A stretch of 64,000 nucleotides of DNA from an uncultured Collinsella sp. (GCA_900541875.1 UQLF01000003.1:104954-168953), one strand, 5' to 3'; positions 19,921 to 30,163 are shown, counted from the stretch's first letter. Made by a program: numbers and translations. The notes: generated by a model from the letters alone, not told the origin.

Positions 19921-19943
19921 AAAACACAATATGTTGTGTTTTC
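19920..19943. repeat. Perfect 10-base palindrome upstream of mraZ
   Basis: The arms gaaaacacaa and ttgtgttttc flank the four bases tatg. It abuts the LexA-like box. The 11-mer caatatgttgt inside it recurs 41 bases away at 19886-19896. It could be an operator or a small hairpin. Confidence 0.6.
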
Positions 19944-20103
19944 AGCAAAGGCGGGATGCCACCTGTAGAACCACGCCCGCGAACCTCAACCTTCAAGTTG
20001 ACCTTGAGGCGATTTTTACGTCCCTTTACACGCCGTTCACATCGCCCCCAAACTCCCCCACCCACGGTACACACGGCCCACCACCGCGTCGGTGTCTGGC
20101 GAA

Positions 20104-20173
20104 AAATGGGACGGGCCCCAGATTGCCCATGCGCGCAAAAGTGCGTCTCGGCAATCTGGGGCCCGTCCCATTT
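20104..20173 (-). repeat. 24-base perfect inverted repeat after xerD
   Basis: Arms 20104-20127 and 20150-20173 are perfectly complementary over 24 bases (core gacgggccccagattgcc) around a 22-base loop. It begins 32 bases after the xerD stop, on the minus strand. It could be a long terminator or a 3' end stabiliser; the downstream T content is modest. Confidence 0.8.
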
Positions 20174-20204
20174 AATATTTATAAATATGCAGGTCAGCGA
20201 GGTG

Positions 20205-21146
20205 CTAGCGATGTGCTAGCGGATGCGCCGCCAGATAGACCTCGGTCAGTTGTGTTCGGTCGACATGCGTGTAGACCTGCGTGGTCGAAATATCGGCATG
20301 GCCCAAAATCTCCTGCAGCACACGCAGGTCGGCACCGCCCGCGAGCATGTGGGTGGCAAAGGAGTGGCGCAAGGTATGGGGATGGAGCCCCACCAGCCCC
20401 ACCTGACGCCCATACCGCTCGCATATCGCATGCACGGCTTGGCGCGACAGGCGACGTCCGTTCTTATTTAAAAAGACCGCCGAGGTCTCGGTTCCGCGGG
20501 CATGGGCCGCCAAGCGAGAACGTCCCTCAGTTACATAGAGCGTCAGAGCTCGCGCCGCGCTTCCCACCAGTGGGGACAGGCGTTCCTTTGAGCCCTTACC
20601 GCGAACGAGTACAAAGCCATCGTCAATATGGATATCGCCCACATCGAGCCCAACCAGCTCACTCACACGCAAACCGCATCCGTAGAGCACTTCCAAGATG
20701 GCATGGTCGCGCAGTCCCATCTCGCCCTCGGGAAAGTCTTGATCGAGCAGCGCCGAGACATCCTCCACCGATAGATACTCCGGCAAACGCTCAGCCTTTT
20801 TAGGCAAGCGCAACGCCGCCGTCGGGTTTTGGGCCACGGCCCCATCGCGCACCAAAAAGGCATGCAGGCCCTTCACGGCCGCAAGCGCACGCTCCACCGA
20901 GGCATCGGAATAGCCCCCATCGCGACGGTCGGCGACAAAGCCCTCCACAACCTGACGGGTCACCTCTTCAAAAGACACAATACCCGCCCGCTCCAGATAG
21001 GCGCAGTACGTCGTCAGGTCACGACGATAGGCCGCAATCGTGTTGCGCGCCAAACCCCGCTCGACCGCGAGGTAATCGAGATACTCCCCCGCCGCCACGG
21101 CGAGCGACGAGGGAGTAGCTTCGGTATGTTCCTTATTCGCCGGCAC
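20205..21146 (-). CDS. xerD: Tyrosine recombinase XerD-like
   Basis: This 313-residue recombinase probably resolves chromosome dimers at dif. An N-terminal SAM-like domain (LAVERGLARNTIAAYRRDLTTY) is followed by the catalytic domain. The catalytic residues are in YGCGLRVSELVGL (Arg), HTLRHSFATHMLAGG (His, Arg), the following LGHADISTTQ (His) and VYTHV (Tyr). A GTG at 21146 is chosen, three bases after the pyrG stop; longer frames run into pyrG. XerC versus XerD cannot be separated with certainty by eye. Confidence 0.88.
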   Translation of the reverse strand: MPANKEHTEATPSSLAVAAGEYLDYLAVERGLARNTIAAYRRDLTTYCAYLERAGIVSFEEVTRQVVEGFVADRRDGGYSDASVERALAAVKGLHAFLVRDGAVAQNPTAALRLPKKAERLPEYLSVEDVSALLDQDFPEGEMGLRDHAILEVLYGCGLRVSELVGLDVGDIHIDDGFVLVRGKGSKERLSPLVGSAARALTLYVTEGRSRLAAHARGTETSAVFLNKNGRRLSRQAVHAICERYGRQVGLVGLHPHTLRHSFATHMLAGGADLRVLQEILGHADISTTQVYTHVDRTQLTEVYLAAHPLAHR

Positions 21147-21148
21147 CC

Positions 21149-22816
<1,668 letters not shown>

Positions 22817-22935
22817 TTACCTGCGCTTCCCGTAGAAGTTGTTTATCCACATCTTACGGGTCTTCATTGTAATACTCGCGCCGCGGACCGTTCGCAATTT
22901 TTCTCGCGTGCGATTGCATTTCTCAATCTTGAAAC

Positions 22936-22963
22936 AAAACGCCGCCCGGTTTCCCAGGCGGCG
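22936..22963 (-). terminator. Terminator after the winged-helix gene
   Basis: The stem CGCCGCC/GGCGGCG is followed on the minus strand by TTTT. It lies 26 bases after the stop of the gene at 22989. Confidence 0.8.
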
Positions 22964-22988
22964 TCGCTATGGCAAGGGTTACATGCCG

Positions 22989-23327
22989 CTATCGATCAGC
23001 AACCGCGTCCTCAAGCATTTCTTGAACGAGCATGCCGGTACGGACGCCCTCAAGATACCATTCGCCACGTTCGGTGAGGCAAATGCCATTTGCAAGCTGA
23101 CCGCCGTCGTCGCTATAACGCGAGACGACATCAATCATGCCCTCGGAATCCAAGCGATCGATTGCGGCGCGGGCACGATACGGCGAAACCCCCACGCGCT
23201 CGGAAAGCGTTTTGCGCGAGAAACCATACGGCCCGCCATTGTCTTCGGTTTGCTGGTCGATCTCCATCAACACCAGCACCTCGACACGCTTCATATCGTT
23301 GACACTCGCACGACCCTTGCCCGCCAT
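22989..23327 (-). CDS. Small winged-helix transcriptional regulator
   Basis: This 112-residue protein has a predicted winged helix-turn-helix: KRVEVLVLMEIDQQ, then SRKTLSERVGVSPYRARAAIDRLDSEGMIDVVSRY and a wing strand (GICLTERGEWYL). The layout resembles MarR/PadR-like regulators. The ATG at 23327 is preceded by AGGAGG at good spacing; an open frame extends 18 codons further upstream without a ribosome site. The target and ligand are not evident. It stands alone between two terminators. Confidence 0.7.
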   Translation of the reverse strand: MAGKGRASVNDMKRVEVLVLMEIDQQTEDNGGPYGFSRKTLSERVGVSPYRARAAIDRLDSEGMIDVVSRYSDDGGQLANGICLTERGEWYLEGVRTGMLVQEMLEDAVADR

Positions 23328-23516
23328 AGCAGCCTCCTCAAACCGAGCACGAGCATCTAACGCGCCGTGCGCGACCGACACACCTCACGATGGCAGGTAA
23401 TATCCATCATGCGGCATCCCGCTAAGGATGAAACAGTTACGGTTATTGTATACCGCTCAAATTGTTTCTAGGCAGGTAAACGGCTATTTTCCGCCGAAAT
23501 AGGCGCTTTATTGATC

Positions 23517-23549
23517 AAAAAGCCGTACCGGGCGCTAACCCGATACGGC
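23517..23549 (-). terminator. Terminator after the DUF1846 gene
   Basis: An 11-base stem (GCCGTATCGGG with one mismatch) and a six-base loop are followed by TTTTT on the minus strand, 35 bases after the stop. Confidence 0.8.
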
Positions 23550-23583
23550 CAAAATGCAATGCAATTACCGCGGTGCTTCAAAC

Positions 23584-25065
23584 TTAGCGATGGAAGAAAC
23601 CGCGGCGCTCAAACTTGGGCTCGCAGCACACGTTGATACCCAGTTTGCGCAGTACCGTCTCGTCCGTCGGCGAGATAATCACGCTAAAGAAGGCGTCGCA
23701 GCCGCGCAGCTGCTCCAGGCCCGAAAGGACGCGAGCGGCCGTCTCACTCGTGGCCGAGGTGATCGACAGCGCCATAAGCGTCTCGTCGGTGTGAAGGCGC
23801 GGGTTTTTGCTGCCCAGGAAATGCGTCTTGAGCTTGCTGATGGGCTCGATCGCCTCATCGCTGATAACCTCGAGCTCAAGGTCGACGCCCGAGACGTGCT
23901 TGAGGGCGTTCATAATGAGCGAACTTGCGGCGCCCAGGCGCGTGGAGGTCTTACCGGTCACCACGGAGCCATCGGGCATGACCATGGCACCCACGGGACC
24001 ACCCGTCAGCTGCTCCCTGGTGAGGGCCGCCGAGCGCGCCGGTGAGTAGTTCTTATCGATGCCGGCTTTCTTCATAATAATCTTGAGACGGTCGACTTGC
24101 TCATCGCCCACGCCGGTACGGCGCACATTTTCGACCGCGGTAAAGTAGCGGCGGACGATCTCCATCTTGGAAGCGTCGCGGCAGGCATCGTCATCGGTGA
24201 TGGCAAAGCCGACCATATTGACGCCCATGTCCGTAGGACTCTGGTAGGGGCTCTTGCCCAGGATCTTTTCCATCAGGGCACGGACTACCGGGAAGGCCTC
24301 GACGTCGCGGTTGTAGTTGACCGTGGTCTTATTGTAGGCCTCAAGGTGGAACGAATCGATGATATTGGCGTCGTCGAGGTCAGCCGTGGCGGCCTCGTAG
24401 GCAATATTGACCGGATGCGTCAGAGGAAGATTCCAGACCGGGAAGGTCTCGAATTTAGCATAGCCGGCGGCCGTGCCATGCTTGTGCTCGTGATAGAGCT
24501 GAGACAGGCAGGTGGCAAGCTTGCCCGAGCCAGGACCGGGGGCAGTGACCACGACGAGCGGTCGGGTGGTCTCGACAAACTCGTTCTTGCCATAGCCGTC
24601 GTCGGACACGATCAGATCGACATCGTGCGGATACCCCTCGATGGGATAGTGCAGCTTGGCGGGAATACCGAGCGCGTTCAGGCGGTTGCGGAACACATCG
24701 GCAGCAGGCTGGCCGGCGTACTGGGTGATGACCACAGCCGCGACGGCAAAGCCGTTGCCGCGGAACAGGTCAACCAGGCGCAGCACATCCTCGTCATAGG
24801 TAATGCCAAGGTCACCACGAGCCTTGTTTTTCTCGATGTGGTTCGCGTTGATCGCGATGATAACCTCGACATCGTCGGCGATGCTCTTGAGCATGCGGAA
24901 CTTGCTGTCCGGTTCAAAACCCGGCAGCACGCGGCTCGCATGATAGTCATCGAACAGCTTACCGCCAAACTCCAAATAGAGCTTGCCACCAAACTGCGAG
25001 ATGCGCTCCTTAATGTGAGCAGCCTGCAGCTCGATATACTTCGCGTTGTCGAAACCCTGGCGCAT
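23584..25065 (-). CDS. DUF1846 family protein
   Basis: This protein of about 493 residues matches the DUF1846 family, found in Firmicutes and Actinobacteria and of uncertain function. Seen are the N-terminal GFDNAKYIELQAAHIKERI, LYLEFGGKLFDDYHASRVLPGF and a nucleotide-loop-like VVVTAPGPGSGKLATCLSQLYHE. The ATG at 25065 with GGGAG upstream gives a normal family length. A terminator follows. No neighbour suggests a pathway. Confidence 0.85.
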   Translation of the reverse strand: MRQGFDNAKYIELQAAHIKERISQFGGKLYLEFGGKLFDDYHASRVLPGFEPDSKFRMLKSIADDVEVIIAINANHIEKNKARGDLGITYDEDVLRLVDLFRGNGFAVAAVVITQYAGQPAADVFRNRLNALGIPAKLHYPIEGYPHDVDLIVSDDGYGKNEFVETTRPLVVVTAPGPGSGKLATCLSQLYHEHKHGTAAGYAKFETFPVWNLPLTHPVNIAYEAATADLDDANIIDSFHLEAYNKTTVNYNRDVEAFPVVRALMEKILGKSPYQSPTDMGVNMVGFAITDDDACRDASKMEIVRRYFTAVENVRRTGVGDEQVDRLKIIMKKAGIDKNYSPARSAALTREQLTGGPVGAMVMPDGSVVTGKTSTRLGAASSLIMNALKHVSGVDLELEVISDEAIEPISKLKTHFLGSKNPRLHTDETLMALSITSATSETAARVLSGLEQLRGCDAFFSVIISPTDETVLRKLGINVCCEPKFERRGFFHR

Positions 25066-25174
25066 GTATGGCTCCCGTCCCGTTTCCAATTAATGTTCTA
25101 GGCGATTATAACGGAGCAGACCCTCCCCGATGCCCAGGCCATCAACAGGCACCAACCAAACACGCCATCGATAA

Positions 25175-25239
25175 GTTGCGGTGAAATAGTTCCCGTTTAA
25201 CCCCTCAAGACGGCCAAACAGGAACTATTCCACCGCAAC
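25175..25239. repeat. Imperfect inverted repeat
   Basis: Arms 25175-25198 and 25216-25239 (beginning gttgcggtg) are complementary with two mismatches. The element is about 110 bases upstream of the DUF1846 start and not adjacent to any stop codon. Confidence 0.65.
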
Positions 25240-25417
25240 ATCCCCTTTTTGGTTCAAACAAACCTGGCCTTTGTATCAATAATGGAAACGTCGCAGGTTG
25301 AGCATAATCCAGCGAAAGCCCGCCAGAGTAGGCAAAGCGCCCTCTGCACCAACAATGGAAAGCGCCGCAGGCAGAGGACGGACAGCGAGCGCTGTCCAGA
25401 ACGTACAAGTTGGCATG

Positions 25418-25459
25418 AAAAAGGCGAGGCATAGACCTTTTGGTCATGCCTTGCCTTTT
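25418..25459. terminator. Bidirectional terminator-like hairpin
   Basis: A long stem with outer arms aaaaggc/gccttttt-like, middle gaggcat/atgcctt and inner GACC/GGTC closes a TTTT loop. A and T tracts flank it on both sides. Confidence 0.7.
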
Positions 25460-25501
25460 GAATGACAAATTGTCGTTCTGGACGGCGCGTAGCGTCGACC
25501 G

Positions 25502-25529
25502 GTTCCGCGGTTTGGTAAAACCGCGGAAC
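25502..25529. terminator. Hairpin downstream of the arc transporter
   Basis: Perfect 12-base arms (gttccgcggttt and its complement) surround a four-base loop. A five-base A run lies on the right side, so it would not supply a T tail for minus-strand transcripts. It may be a transcript-end stabiliser. Confidence 0.55.
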
Positions 25530-25584
25530 AAAAAGTCGCCCCCTCCCGCGCACGGAACGGAAGGGGGCTAAAGGTAGGAGTCTA

Positions 25585-25605
25585 CCGGTGGGTTTACCCC
25601 ACCGG
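25585..25605 (-). terminator. Hairpin after the arc transporter gene
   Basis: Eight-base arms CCGGTGGG/CCCACCGG surround a five-base loop 66 bases after the transporter stop. No strong T tract follows. Confidence 0.45.
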
Positions 25606-25670
25606 ACAGACGATGACCAGGTGATCCTTTACAGGATCGTCAAGGTTTCCGTGGGGTACCCGTTGGGTAC

Positions 25671-27149
25671 TTAGAGCAGCACGCAGGCGACGGTCAGGAT
25701 GATGGCGCAGACGACGGAGAGCGCGACGATGAGCTTAAGGGCAAACTTGAGCCAGGTCGTCCACTCGATCTTGGCCAGGGCGAGACCGCCCATGATGGCG
25801 CCGGAGGTCGGGGTGAACAGGTTCACGACACCGATGGCGGCGGAGAAGATCATGACCATGACCTCGGGCGAGAAGCCGAGCTTAACAGCCAGCGGTCCCA
25901 TGATGGGCATGGAGACGGTGGCCATACCGGAGGTCGAGGGGATCAGGAAGGACAGGCCGAAGTAGACCAGGAAGCTCATGGGAGCGAAGATCACGCCGGA
26001 CAGGCCAGCCAGGGCATTGGCGGCAGCGTCGAGGACGTAGACGTCGAGGCCGGTGTTAGCCATGAGGACGGAGATACCGCGGGCGAGAGCGATGACGAGG
26101 ACAACGGACATCATGTCGGCAGCGCCGCTAATGAAGGTGTTGACAATCTGCTTCTCGGACAGGCCACCGATGATACCGATCAGGACAGCCATGAGGAAGA
26201 ACCAGGTGGAAGCCTCGTCGAAGTACCACTGGCCAATGGGCAGGCCGGTGATCAGGGCAGACCAGCCCTGAACGATGGCGTTACCGTCGGCATCGTAGAC
26301 AGCGCCAGCGTCAAAGAAGTTGGCGACGCCCTCGTTGAGGTCGGCCAGCGGGATGAAGCCGACGATCATGACGACGAAGGTGAAGGCGAAGGCGATCAGA
26401 ACACCCTTCTGACGACCGGTGAGCTTGACCTCCTTGTGGACCTCGGAAGCAGCCTTGCCGTGAGCCTCTTCGGCGTCCTTGAGCTCCTGCATCGACAGGA
26501 TGGTGGAACCCTTGTCAGCCTTGACCTTCTTGGCATAGTTCATCACGAAGACGATGGACATAGCAGTAGTGACAATCCACAGGACGGCACCGAGGCCGAT
26601 GATGATGGACTGGTTGACCTCAATGCCAACGCCGGTCAGAGCGTCGACGGCAGCGCCGACGGCGAACGGGTTAACCGTGGAGCCCAGGCAGCCGCAGCCA
26701 GCGCCGAGCAGGACGGTAGCAGCGCCGACCATCGGGTCGAAGCCAGCAGCCATCATGGTAGCGGCGAGCAGGGCGTAGAAGGGAACGGTCTCCTCGCACA
26801 TACCATAAGTGGTACCACCGAGGGAGAAGATGAGCATCAGCACGGGAACGAGCATGATCTCGTTGCCCTTAAGCTTCTGCACCAGGACGGCGATGCCGTT
26901 GTCCAGAGCGCCGGTCTCGGTCATCATGCCGAGGAAGCCGCCCAGGATCATAACGAAGAGGCAGACGGGCAGAGCGTCAGCGAAGCCCTTAATCGGGGCG
27001 GTGCAGAAATCGCTCAGACGGGCGGCAGTAACCGCGCCGCCGGACGTGCCGGAGACGATAACGGTAATCACTGCGACAATTGCCAGCAGAGCAAGAAGAA
27101 TGGTGAACGATGAAGGCATACCGCGCTTTTTCTTAGCGGTCTCAGTCAT
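25671..27149 (-). CDS. YfcC-family basic amino acid antiporter (ArcD-like)
   Basis: This protein of about 492 residues has about 12 hydrophobic segments and belongs to the YfcC/DcuC-like family (for example FVMILGGFLGMMTETGALDNGI, GTTYGMCEETVPFYALL and TPTSGAIMGGLALAKI). Members in arginine deiminase loci act as arginine/ornithine exchangers, and the position after arcB supports that role. The ATG at 27149 has a G-rich ribosome site (AAGGGGGG) about nine bases upstream; two earlier in-frame ATGs overlap that site. Confidence 0.85.
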   Translation of the reverse strand: MTETAKKKRGMPSSFTILLALLAIVAVITVIVSGTSGGAVTAARLSDFCTAPIKGFADALPVCLFVMILGGFLGMMTETGALDNGIAVLVQKLKGNEIMLVPVLMLIFSLGGTTYGMCEETVPFYALLAATMMAAGFDPMVGAATVLLGAGCGCLGSTVNPFAVGAAVDALTGVGIEVNQSIIIGLGAVLWIVTTAMSIVFVMNYAKKVKADKGSTILSMQELKDAEEAHGKAASEVHKEVKLTGRQKGVLIAFAFTFVVMIVGFIPLADLNEGVANFFDAGAVYDADGNAIVQGWSALITGLPIGQWYFDEASTWFFLMAVLIGIIGGLSEKQIVNTFISGAADMMSVVLVIALARGISVLMANTGLDVYVLDAAANALAGLSGVIFAPMSFLVYFGLSFLIPSTSGMATVSMPIMGPLAVKLGFSPEVMVMIFSAAIGVVNLFTPTSGAIMGGLALAKIEWTTWLKFALKLIVALSVVCAIILTVACVLL

Positions 27150-27249
27150 AGTTCTCATCCCCCCTTCATAAATCATTTAACTTTCTCGTGCGAAGCGGAT
27201 CTTCCGTGCCGTGCCCACCGCCCGACGCGAGATATTTACCAGACACAGC

Positions 27250-27281
27250 CGCTCGGGGTGTTCAACAATACACCCCGAGCG
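27250..27281 (-). repeat. Intercistronic hairpin between arcB and the transporter
   Basis: Perfect 12-base arms (CGCTCGGGGTGT and complement) around an eight-base loop begin 16 bases after the arcB stop. There is no T tract, so it may protect the arcAB message from decay or lower downstream expression. Confidence 0.7.
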
Positions 27282-27296
27282 AGATGCTAGATGCTC

Positions 27297-28292
27297 TTAC
27301 TTGAGTGTGGCGTACATGACAGCCTTGATGGTGTGCATGCGGTTCTCGGCCTCGTCGAAGACCTTGGAAGCGGGGCTCTCGAAGACCTCGTCGGTGACCT
27401 CCTGCTCGGTGATGCCGAACTGCTCGCACTTCTCGGCGCCAATGGTGGTGTTGGTGTCGTGGAAGCTGGGCAGGCAGTGCAGGAAGATGGCGCCCGGGTT
27501 GGCCATAGCCATGACCTCGGAGGTAACACGATACGGGGTGAGCTGAGCGATGCGCTCGGCCCAGACCTCGTCGGGCTCGCCCATGGAGACCCACACGTCG
27601 GTGTAGATAACGTCGGCACCGGTGACGCCGTCCTTGACGTCGGTGGTCAGCTTGATGGTGCAGCCGTTGGCCTCGGCGATGGGCTTGCAGGCCTCGATGA
27701 CGTCGTCGGCGGGCATGCACTCCTCGGGGCCGCAGGCCACGAAGTTCATGCCGAGCTTGGAGCAGACAACCATGAGGGAGCGAGCGACGTTGTTCTTGCA
27801 GTCGCCCATGAAGACGAGGGTCTTGCCCTTGATGTCGTAGTTGAAGTTCTCCTGGACGGTCAGGATGTCGGCGAGCATCTGGGTGGGATGCCACTCAGTG
27901 GTCAGGCCGTTCCACACGGGCACGCCGGACTTAGCAGCGAGCTCCTCGACGTCGTCCTGGGCAAAGCCACGGAACTCGATGCCGTCATACATGCGGCCGA
28001 GAACACGGGCGGTGTCCTCGATGGACTCCTTCTTGCCCATCTGCGACGAACCGGGATCGAGGTAGGTGACGCCCATGCCCAGGTCCATGCCGCCGACCTC
28101 GAAGGCGCAGCGGGTACGAGTGGAGGTCTTCTGGAAGAGCAGAACGATGTTCTTGCCCTCGAGATAGCGGTGCGGAACGCCAGCGCGCTTCATGTCCTTG
28201 AAGTTCTTGGAGAGCTTGAGCAGGTACTCGATCTCCTCGGTGGTGAGGTCGAGAAGCTTGAGGAAGCTACGGCCGGAGAGGTTAACACCCAT
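27297..28292 (-). CDS. arcB: Ornithine carbamoyltransferase (catabolic)
   Basis: This 331-residue enzyme splits citrulline with phosphate into ornithine and carbamoyl phosphate in the deiminase pathway. The carbamoyl phosphate site STRTRCAFE, the [11 protein letters not shown] loop and the ornithine-binding [10 protein letters not shown] are all present. Position after arcA indicates the catabolic role, although the sequence also resembles anabolic ArgF. The upstream gap holds a strong hairpin that may set the arcA:arcB ratio. Confidence 0.95.
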   Translation of the reverse strand: MGVNLSGRSFLKLLDLTTEEIEYLLKLSKNFKDMKRAGVPHRYLEGKNIVLLFQKTSTRTRCAFEVGGMDLGMGVTYLDPGSSQMGKKESIEDTARVLGRMYDGIEFRGFAQDDVEELAAKSGVPVWNGLTTEWHPTQMLADILTVQENFNYDIKGKTLVFMGDCKNNVARSLMVVCSKLGMNFVACGPEECMPADDVIEACKPIAEANGCTIKLTTDVKDGVTGADVIYTDVWVSMGEPDEVWAERIAQLTPYRVTSEVMAMANPGAIFLHCLPSFHDTNTTIGAEKCEQFGITEQEVTDEVFESPASKVFDEAENRMHTIKAVMYATLK

Positions 28293-28356
28293 GGTTCGAT
28301 TCCTTTCGAAGAAATGAATTACGTAAGTATTAGTGTTGCCCGTTTAACGGGCGAAG

Positions 28357-28385
28357 CCGGTGCGGTTGTAGGGGGACCGCACCGG
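28357..28385 (-). repeat. Intercistronic hairpin between arcA and arcB
   Basis: Arms CCGGTGCGGT and ACCGCACCGG enclose a nine-base loop, 12 bases after the arcA stop. A second small stem (CCCGTTTAACGGG) lies next to it. It resembles a processing or stabilising element rather than a full terminator, since no T run follows. Confidence 0.65.
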
Positions 28386-28396
28386 AAACGGAAAGA

Positions 28397-29663
28397 CTTA
28401 GAGGTCCTCGCGCCAGAAGGGCATGCTCATGCAGCGCGGGCCGCCGCGGCCGCGGGAGAGCTCGGCGGAGGGCACGACGAGAAGGTCCAGGCCCTCCTTG
28501 TACAGCACGTCGTTGGTGACGGTGTTGCGGGCGTAGACGCAGATCTTGCCGGGCTCGACGCACAGGGTGTTGGAGCCGTCGTTCCACTGCTCGCGGGAGG
28601 CCGCGATCGGGTCGCCGCCGCCGCAGGGGATCAGCTTGACCTGGTCGACGCCGGTGGCGTCCTCCAGGACGTGCTCGAGGGTGTCCTCGATCAGGCGGAT
28701 GTTCACGTCGCCCGGGTTCTTGCCGGCGGTCAGCTCGTAGACGCGCAGGGTGCCCATGATGGCGGGGTGGATCGTGAACTTATCGACGTCGATCTGGGTG
28801 AAGACCGTGTCGAGGTGCATGAAGGCGCGCGAGACCGGGATGTCGAAGGCCAGGATGCGCTCGACCTTGGAGTCGGAGTTCCAGAAGATGTTCTGGGCCA
28901 TGACGTCGATAGCGGCGGCCTGGGTGCGCTGGGAGATGCCGACGGCGAGGGTCTTCTCGTTGATGTTCAGCACGTCGCCGCCCTCGGTGTGGAACTGGCA
29001 GTCGCGGCGGAAGTACAGCGAGACGTCCTTGTAGTCGGGGTGGTACTTGAAGACGTACTTGCCGTACAGGGTCTCGCGGTTGCGGGTGACCGAGTACATG
29101 CGGTTGAGGTTGACGCCCTCGCCGACGACCGCGAACGGGTCGCGGGTGAAGTAGAGGTTGGGCATCGGGTCGATGATCAGGTCGGACTCGGACTCGGAGT
29201 TGACCAGGGAGTCGAGGGTCGTGGACGCCGTGAGGGGCATGTCGATCTCGGACTTGGTCATGCCGGCCATGGTCTTCTTGACGAACTCGAGGTTGTCCTC
29301 GATGGAGTCCAGCTTCTCGCGGACGATCTGCGGCATGTGCTGGCCGCGGATGCCGGCCTCGGCGATGTACTGGTCGGTGAACTCGGCGCGGGCGCCGGGG
29401 ACCTGGTCGAACACCTCGGCGACGAGGTTCTCGAGATAGAGGACCTCCACGCCCTGGTCCCTCAGGATCTGGGCGAAGGTGTCGTGCTCCTGCTGCGCGA
29501 CCTCCAGGAACGGGACGTCGTCGAACAGGAGTCGCTCGAGCTCGTCGGGCGGCAGGTTGAGGAGCTCGTCGCCGGGACGGTGCAGGCAGACCTTCCTGAG
29601 CTTGCCGATCTCGGAAGGCACGTGCAGACCTTTCGTCATGGCCTCCTACCTTTCTTTCGGGCC
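28397..29663 (-). repeat. 1.27-kb direct repeat carrying arcA, unit 1
   Basis: This unit is matched by 31486-32752 at a constant offset of 3,089 bases. No difference was noticed by eye within the unit. Identity ends one base before the stop codon and 24 bases upstream of the start codon. Beyond the right edge the two sequences remain recognisably related but diverged. Confidence 0.85.
28398..29639 (-). CDS. arcA: Arginine deiminase, copy 1
   Basis: This 413-residue enzyme hydrolyses arginine to citrulline and ammonia. Catalytic motifs are FTRDPFAVVG, FHTEGGDVLNIN, MHLDTVFTQID and the C-terminal nucleophile Cys in GGPRCMSMPF. The encoded protein is identical to that of the second copy at 31487-32728. 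Codon use is strongly biased toward C/G-ending codons, as in a highly expressed gene. The start follows a GGAGGC site. It is the first gene of the arcA-arcB-transporter set. Confidence 0.97.
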   Translation of the reverse strand: MTKGLHVPSEIGKLRKVCLHRPGDELLNLPPDELERLLFDDVPFLEVAQQEHDTFAQILRDQGVEVLYLENLVAEVFDQVPGARAEFTDQYIAEAGIRGQHMPQIVREKLDSIEDNLEFVKKTMAGMTKSEIDMPLTASTTLDSLVNSESESDLIIDPMPNLYFTRDPFAVVGEGVNLNRMYSVTRNRETLYGKYVFKYHPDYKDVSLYFRRDCQFHTEGGDVLNINEKTLAVGISQRTQAAAIDVMAQNIFWNSDSKVERILAFDIPVSRAFMHLDTVFTQIDVDKFTIHPAIMGTLRVYELTAGKNPGDVNIRLIEDTLEHVLEDATGVDQVKLIPCGGGDPIAASREQWNDGSNTLCVEPGKICVYARNTVTNDVLYKEGLDLLVVPSAELSRGRGGPRCMSMPFWREDL

Positions 29664-29721
29664 CTTGTCAGGGCCGATTCGTTAGCGCCCCTCCGTGTGA
29701 GGCGTTATTGCTGACGACATA

Positions 29722-29750
29722 TTTATATCCAAAATCAGCTCATACTTCCA
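29722..29750 (-). promoter_or_regulatory. arcA: Promoter of arcA copy 1
   Basis: On the minus strand TGGAAG (29750-29745) and TATAAA (29727-29722) are separated by 17 bases. The same arrangement, TGGAAT-17-TATAAC, precedes copy 2, and the shared upstream box ACCGTTCGGGGGC lies just before both. Confidence 0.6.
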
Positions 29751-30124
29751 CCTTGCCCCCGAACGGTTTTTTATAGGGGGCGAACGGCATACACATATAC
29801 TTCACGCATAGCACACTTCATCTTAATAAAGCGTATTTACGTGCATAAACGCGTTTTCAATCCTAAAATCAAATGGAACTTAACTTTGTTAAACCATCCT
29901 CAAATTGCATATTTCCACTAAAGCTATGAATAGAATTAGCGGTTCATACCGCGTCTCAACCATTTTCATTTTTATTCAGAAAAAAGTTTGTCCTATTCAT
30001 TTCTGGTAAATAAATTACCGTTTACCAGACGCTTGATACCGTTCACCGGAAACTCAGTATAAGGCCCAGCGGATACCGGCTCGCTTTACGGCCCCATTTG
30101 TAACAACTTGACTTCTCGGTATAG
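29751..30124. other. AT-rich upstream region of arcA copy 1
   Basis: This non-coding stretch is much more AT-rich than its surroundings. It contains the ARG-box-like sites and no reading frame with a ribosome site. It probably holds the remaining control elements of the arc operon. Confidence 0.5.
29961..29980 (-). promoter_or_regulatory. Candidate ArgR/AhrC box
   Basis: The minus strand reads tctgaataaaaatgaaaatg, close to the Bacillus ARG box CATGAATAAAAATKCAAK. It is about 320 bases upstream of arcA copy 1. A weaker similar site is on the plus strand at 29924-29940. Confidence 0.35.
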
Positions 30125-30163
30125 AAAAACGGACCCGCTTCACTAGGGAAACGGGTCCGTTTT
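30125..30163 (-). terminator. Terminator after arcT
   Basis: The stem AACGGACCCG/CGGGTCCGTT with a 14-base loop is followed by TTTTT on the minus strand, 50 bases after the aminotransferase stop. The pattern also has T residues on the plus side. Confidence 0.85.

Larger units (their letters stand above)
19743..20204 (-). promoter_or_regulatory. Control region between xerD and the dcw cluster
   Basis: This 462-base non-coding stretch holds, reading on the minus strand, the long hairpin after xerD, a dyad-rich segment with CCTCAA/TTGAGG ends (19984-20009), the palindrome, the LexA-like box and the candidate MraZ repeats. It must contain the dcw promoter, but no -35/-10 pair stood out. Confidence 0.6.
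25066..25670. other. Non-coding stretch with stacked hairpins
   Basis: This 605-base gap separates the DUF1846 gene from the arginine transporter. It contains an imperfect long inverted repeat (25175-25239), a bidirectional terminator-like hairpin (25418-25459), and two hairpins at 25502-25529 and 25585-25605. Short frames here lack ribosome sites and coding character. I see no gene. Confidence 0.6.

Noticed and set aside
25205..25553. Short minus-strand frames of about 100 codons downstream of the arc transporter
   Set aside because: They cover hairpins, lack ribosome sites and have no recognisable domain or membrane pattern.
28270..28310. A ggttcgattcc string resembling a tRNA T-loop near the arcB start
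   Set aside because: No acceptor, D or anticodon stems can be drawn around it.
27291..29714. An 807-residue open frame on the plus strand opposite arcA and arcB
   Set aside because: It is the antisense shadow of highly biased, GC-rich codons in arcA and arcB, rich in Gly/Val/Asp/Leu, with no family resemblance. The same shadow recurs opposite arcA copy 2.
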